Origin: Candidatus Dormiibacterota bacterium
GTDB taxonomy: Bacteria > Chloroflexota > Dormibacteria > UBA8260 > Bog-877
DNA: 15,757 nucleotides
Direction of reading: 5' to 3'
Assembly: GCA_003164475.1 (NCBI GenBank)
Contig: PLTL01000359.1
Coordinates: 1-15,757, forward strand
Made by a program: the position numbers and the translations under genes. The notes beneath the pieces were generated by a model. The model saw nothing but the letters and a program-made list of their open reading frames with translations, made no database searches and had not been told where the DNA came from. Below, piece by piece: positions 13,800 to 15,757 of this stretch. Each line of letters opens with the position of its first letter. The first letter of the stretch is position 1.

Positions 13800-14990
13800 G
13801 TGGCACCAGTCACGCCATGTGTGATAGCAGCGTCGGGGGTGGGAGTCCGCGCGATATCCCGCAGCTTGGACTGCGATCCGTCCACGGTCAGCCGCGTCTT
13901 GGCCGAGCCACAACCCGGGCAGGCCCAAGCCCCGCCACCGCACGCCTCGAAGCCGGTCCGCCGAGCCCCGGCTGAGCGAGGTCAGCTGGCCGAGGTACCA
14001 GTTTTTCAGAAACAAGCTCCCGTAGAAGGGGGCCGAACCGCGAAGCACGATCAGCCCGCCCCACCTGCTCGCGATGACTATCCGAGCGATCTCATCACCG
14101 CTGCAGCTCAAGATCCACCCGGTGTAGGCCCTGCCTGGCAGTACATGGCGCCGCAGCTCGACGCCGGCTACGACGTGGCCGCTCAGATGCGCCGGATGAC
14201 GGACGATCTGGCTTTCTCCGCTCAGATGCGCCGAATCAAGGACGAGCACGCTCAGCGAATTGCTGAGAGTGCGCCGGTGATCGCGGCGGCCGAGGCCAGG
14301 ACCGCAGCCCACGAGGCGGCGATCGCGAAGATCAAGGCCGAAGGGAAGGCGCGAGAGGCCGAGAGCTTGAAGCAGCAGAGGGTGTCGATGGAGACGGGCC
14401 AGGCAGCGGCGGCGGCGATGTGGTCCGACTACGACGAACGTGTGAAGCGTCGCCTGGCGGAGCCCGACACCTTCCTGGCGCAAGTATCCGCCCTTCAGGC
14501 TGAGACTATCGAGTTTCAGCGAGAACTCAGGAGCGGGCAGGTCGCGGCCGCTGCCCCCAGCATCGAGGAAGGTCGGAAACGTCGCCACCTAGCCGACGCC
14601 GGCTGGAAGATGACCACCGACTGGATAGAGAAGGGGCGGGTGACACGGCCGGCTGACTGGCCCGTCGCGATCTCGGCCGGGGTCGGGGAATCAAGGTTTC
14701 TGGATTCGGGCGACGATCGGGAAGCCGACCCGGCCGCCAGCCGCGGCCCCCTGATCGAGGTGCTGCACCCGGGAACCAACGAGCCTGATAGGTCCGGCAC
14801 TGGAGCACCTGACACGACCGGCACGGCGGTCGAGCAGGCCGAGAACGAGCAAGTGAACACCGTAGAGCCGGCGGCCCCGAGGCGCACGATCGGAATGGCC
14901 GACCTCGAGTCGGCTACCGTCAGCCGCCAAGCCGCAGAGCTGGCCGGGCTGGCACCGTGCTTGGCGAAGGAGCTGGCAAAGCGCGGATAA
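13800..14990 (+). CDS. HTH and coiled-coil protein of unknown function
   Basis: I do not recognise the full protein (396 residues). Residues 11-35 are a homeodomain-like helix-turn-helix, GVGVRAISRSLDCDPSTVSR, as in transposase, resolvase or terminase-small-subunit N-termini. A Pro/Ala linker (36-115) follows, then a long charged helix, probably a coiled coil (125-250), that contains an imperfect repeat (AAQMRRMTDD, SAQMRRIKDE). A basic GRKRRHLADAGWKMTTDWIE segment and an acidic, disordered tail complete it. GTG 13800 directly follows an in-frame TAG and lacks a ribosome-binding site, so the front may be truncated. After the TAA at 14988-14990 the same frame stays open and protein-like for 31 codons. 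With the HNH remnant downstream, a phage- or plasmid-derived origin is likely. The large antisense frame here is a shadow. Confidence 0.6.
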   Translation: MAPVTPCVIAASGVGVRAISRSLDCDPSTVSRVLAEPQPGQAQAPPPHASKPVRRAPAERGQLAEVPVFQKQAPVEGGRTAKHDQPAPPARDDYPSDLITAAAQDPPGVGPAWQYMAPQLDAGYDVAAQMRRMTDDLAFSAQMRRIKDEHAQRIAESAPVIAAAEARTAAHEAAIAKIKAEGKAREAESLKQQRVSMETGQAAAAAMWSDYDERVKRRLAEPDTFLAQVSALQAETIEFQRELRSGQVAAAAPSIEEGRKRRHLADAGWKMTTDWIEKGRVTRPADWPVAISAGVGESRFLDSGDDREADPAASRGPLIEVLHPGTNEPDRSGTGAPDTTGTAVEQAENEQVNTVEPAAPRRTIGMADLESATVSRQAAELAGLAPCLAKELAKRG

Positions 14991-15086
14991 CAGCTCGACG
15001 CCGCCACCAAGGTTACCGAGCCCGAGGCGGCGGCAAAGCCGGAGCGAGTGGTGAAAGCAAGTTTAGTCTGGTGGGCGAAAGAATGA
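14991..15086 (+). other. in-frame coding-like extension beyond the TAA stop
   Basis: Directly after the TAA at 14988-14990 the same frame reads 31 codons (starting QLDAATKVTEPEAAAKPERV and ending SLVWWAKE) to TGA 15084-15086. Its Ala/Glu/Lys-rich content and GC-rich third positions match the tail of the preceding protein. It looks like the original C-terminus cut off by a nonsense mutation, or a readthrough tail. Confidence 0.4.
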
Positions 15087-15167
15087 CTTGCCTCACTGTG
15101 TCGGTGGTGGTCCGGGCTCTGGCCAACGGTCGGCACCTCAGCGTCGGAGACGCGGTGATCGTCAACC

Positions 15168-15757
15168 ATGAGGAGACGGCGATTATTGGCTAGGGACCGT
15201 GGGAAGGCTCAGGCCCGACACTCTCGATACCGGGAGCGGCATCGAGAGTAGATTCGCGCCCGCGCCGTGGTATGGAAGGCCGCCCACCAGGAGCAGCAGC
15301 GGGTCCACTTCCGCGACTGGTATTTGGCAAACCGTGAGGAGTACCTAGCCCGCAATGAGGCCAACCGCGTCGCCCACGCAGAGGAGATCCGCCAATAGCG
15401 AGCCACGTACCGAGCAGCCCACATGGCCGACAAGAGCGCGTACGACCGCACCCATAGCCAGATCAACCACGGCGAGCGGCTAGCCTGCATCGCCGAGTGG
15501 AAGCGCGCCAACCCTGAGAAGGCCGCGGCCCAAGGGCAGGAGCGCCGCGCCCGGATGGCGGGGGTCGAGTCGTAGCGGATCGACCAGCGAGCGATCTACG
15601 AGCGAGACCACTGGCGCTGCCATCTTTGCGCTGGGGACGACAATGCGGCCGCCTTGCAGTCAGGTAGCTCTATGACCAGCTTGCCGGAGTCGTCCATTCG
15701 GGAGAACGGAGCACCGCGGCGCTCGAGGCGGCCCTCAGCCCGACTTTGACAGCCGGA
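15168..15757 (+). pseudogene. HNH-endonuclease-like gene with three in-frame amber codons, runs to window end
   Basis: From ATG 15168 one frame holds the Arg/Ala-rich helical repeats found before the HNH motif in phage and actinobacterial endonucleases: KAQARHSRYRERHRE, RVHFRDWYLANREEYLARNE, RLACIAEWKRANPEKAAAQG and ERRARMAGVES, then IYERDHWRCHLCAG, the first zinc-knuckle strand of HNH. TAG interrupts it at 15249-15251, 15396-15398 and 15573-15575, where relatives usually have Lys, Gln or Glu; the reading frame is never lost. After CHLCAG the expected DHxxPLxxGG part is not visible, and the frame reaches a TGA near 15750, so the catalytic end is damaged or missing. I call it a decayed gene. 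Amber readthrough is the alternative. No ribosome-binding site is evident. Confidence 0.65.

Noticed and set aside
13563..14588. Long minus-strand open frame of 341 codons
   Set aside because: It lies antisense to the HTH/coiled-coil gene and part of the SRPBCC gene, has no family features, and reflects the third-position GC of the plus-strand genes.
1..15757. tRNA, rRNA and CRISPR arrays
   Set aside because: No GGTTCGAATCC-type T-arm with an acceptor stem, no rRNA-like block and no regularly spaced direct repeats were found by eye.

Overview
The window is a high-GC bacterial chromosome segment. The gene families point to a soil- or water-type actinobacterium (Actinomycetota, perhaps an Acidimicrobiia-like lineage). 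The strongest clues are a secreted glutamic peptidase carrying the LDTR...DVDGYF repeats common on actinobacterial exported proteins, a CsoR-family regulator next to DUF302, an Hsp20 and two starts that look leaderless. Species is inference. I found no rRNA, tRNA or CRISPR array.

Layout. Positions 1-1200 are gene-poor, with one possible secreted Ig-like protein (227-631, +) and several GC hairpins. An Hsp20 chaperone follows on the minus strand (1202-1699); its leader can fold so that the ribosome-binding site is hidden. Positions 1730-3123 look like decayed DNA: a broken transposase N-terminus and a short C-terminal gene fragment. Positions 3184-5413 (minus) hold a two-gene unit: a winged-helix regulator whose 3' end overlaps the start of an alpha/beta hydrolase.

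Positions 5822-7877 form the most coherent island. A methyltransferase gene, broken by a stop codon and a frameshift, converges on a three-gene minus operon: a novel 78-residue protein, a CsoR/CstR-type repressor lacking the copper-site histidine, and a DUF302 protein. A divergent single-domain rhodanese shares its upstream region with that operon, and two inverted repeats of CsoR-operator style lie between them. I read this as a reactive-sulfur (persulfide) sensing and handling module.

Positions 8303-10627 (minus) encode a 774-residue exported eqolisin (peptidase G1) with three surface repeats and an Ig-like domain. Just upstream is a small two-segment membrane protein with a zinc ribbon, frameshifted at a G-run. 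A GT1-type glycosyltransferase (11334-12563, minus) and an SRPBCC protein (13291-13755, plus) follow. The right end is accessory DNA: an HTH plus coiled-coil protein with coding-like sequence beyond its stop, then an HNH-endonuclease-like frame interrupted by three in-frame amber codons and running towards the window edge.

Several genes are broken (methyltransferase, zinc-ribbon protein, transposase, HNH). Either this is a decaying genomic region or the assembly contains errors; read coverage would decide.
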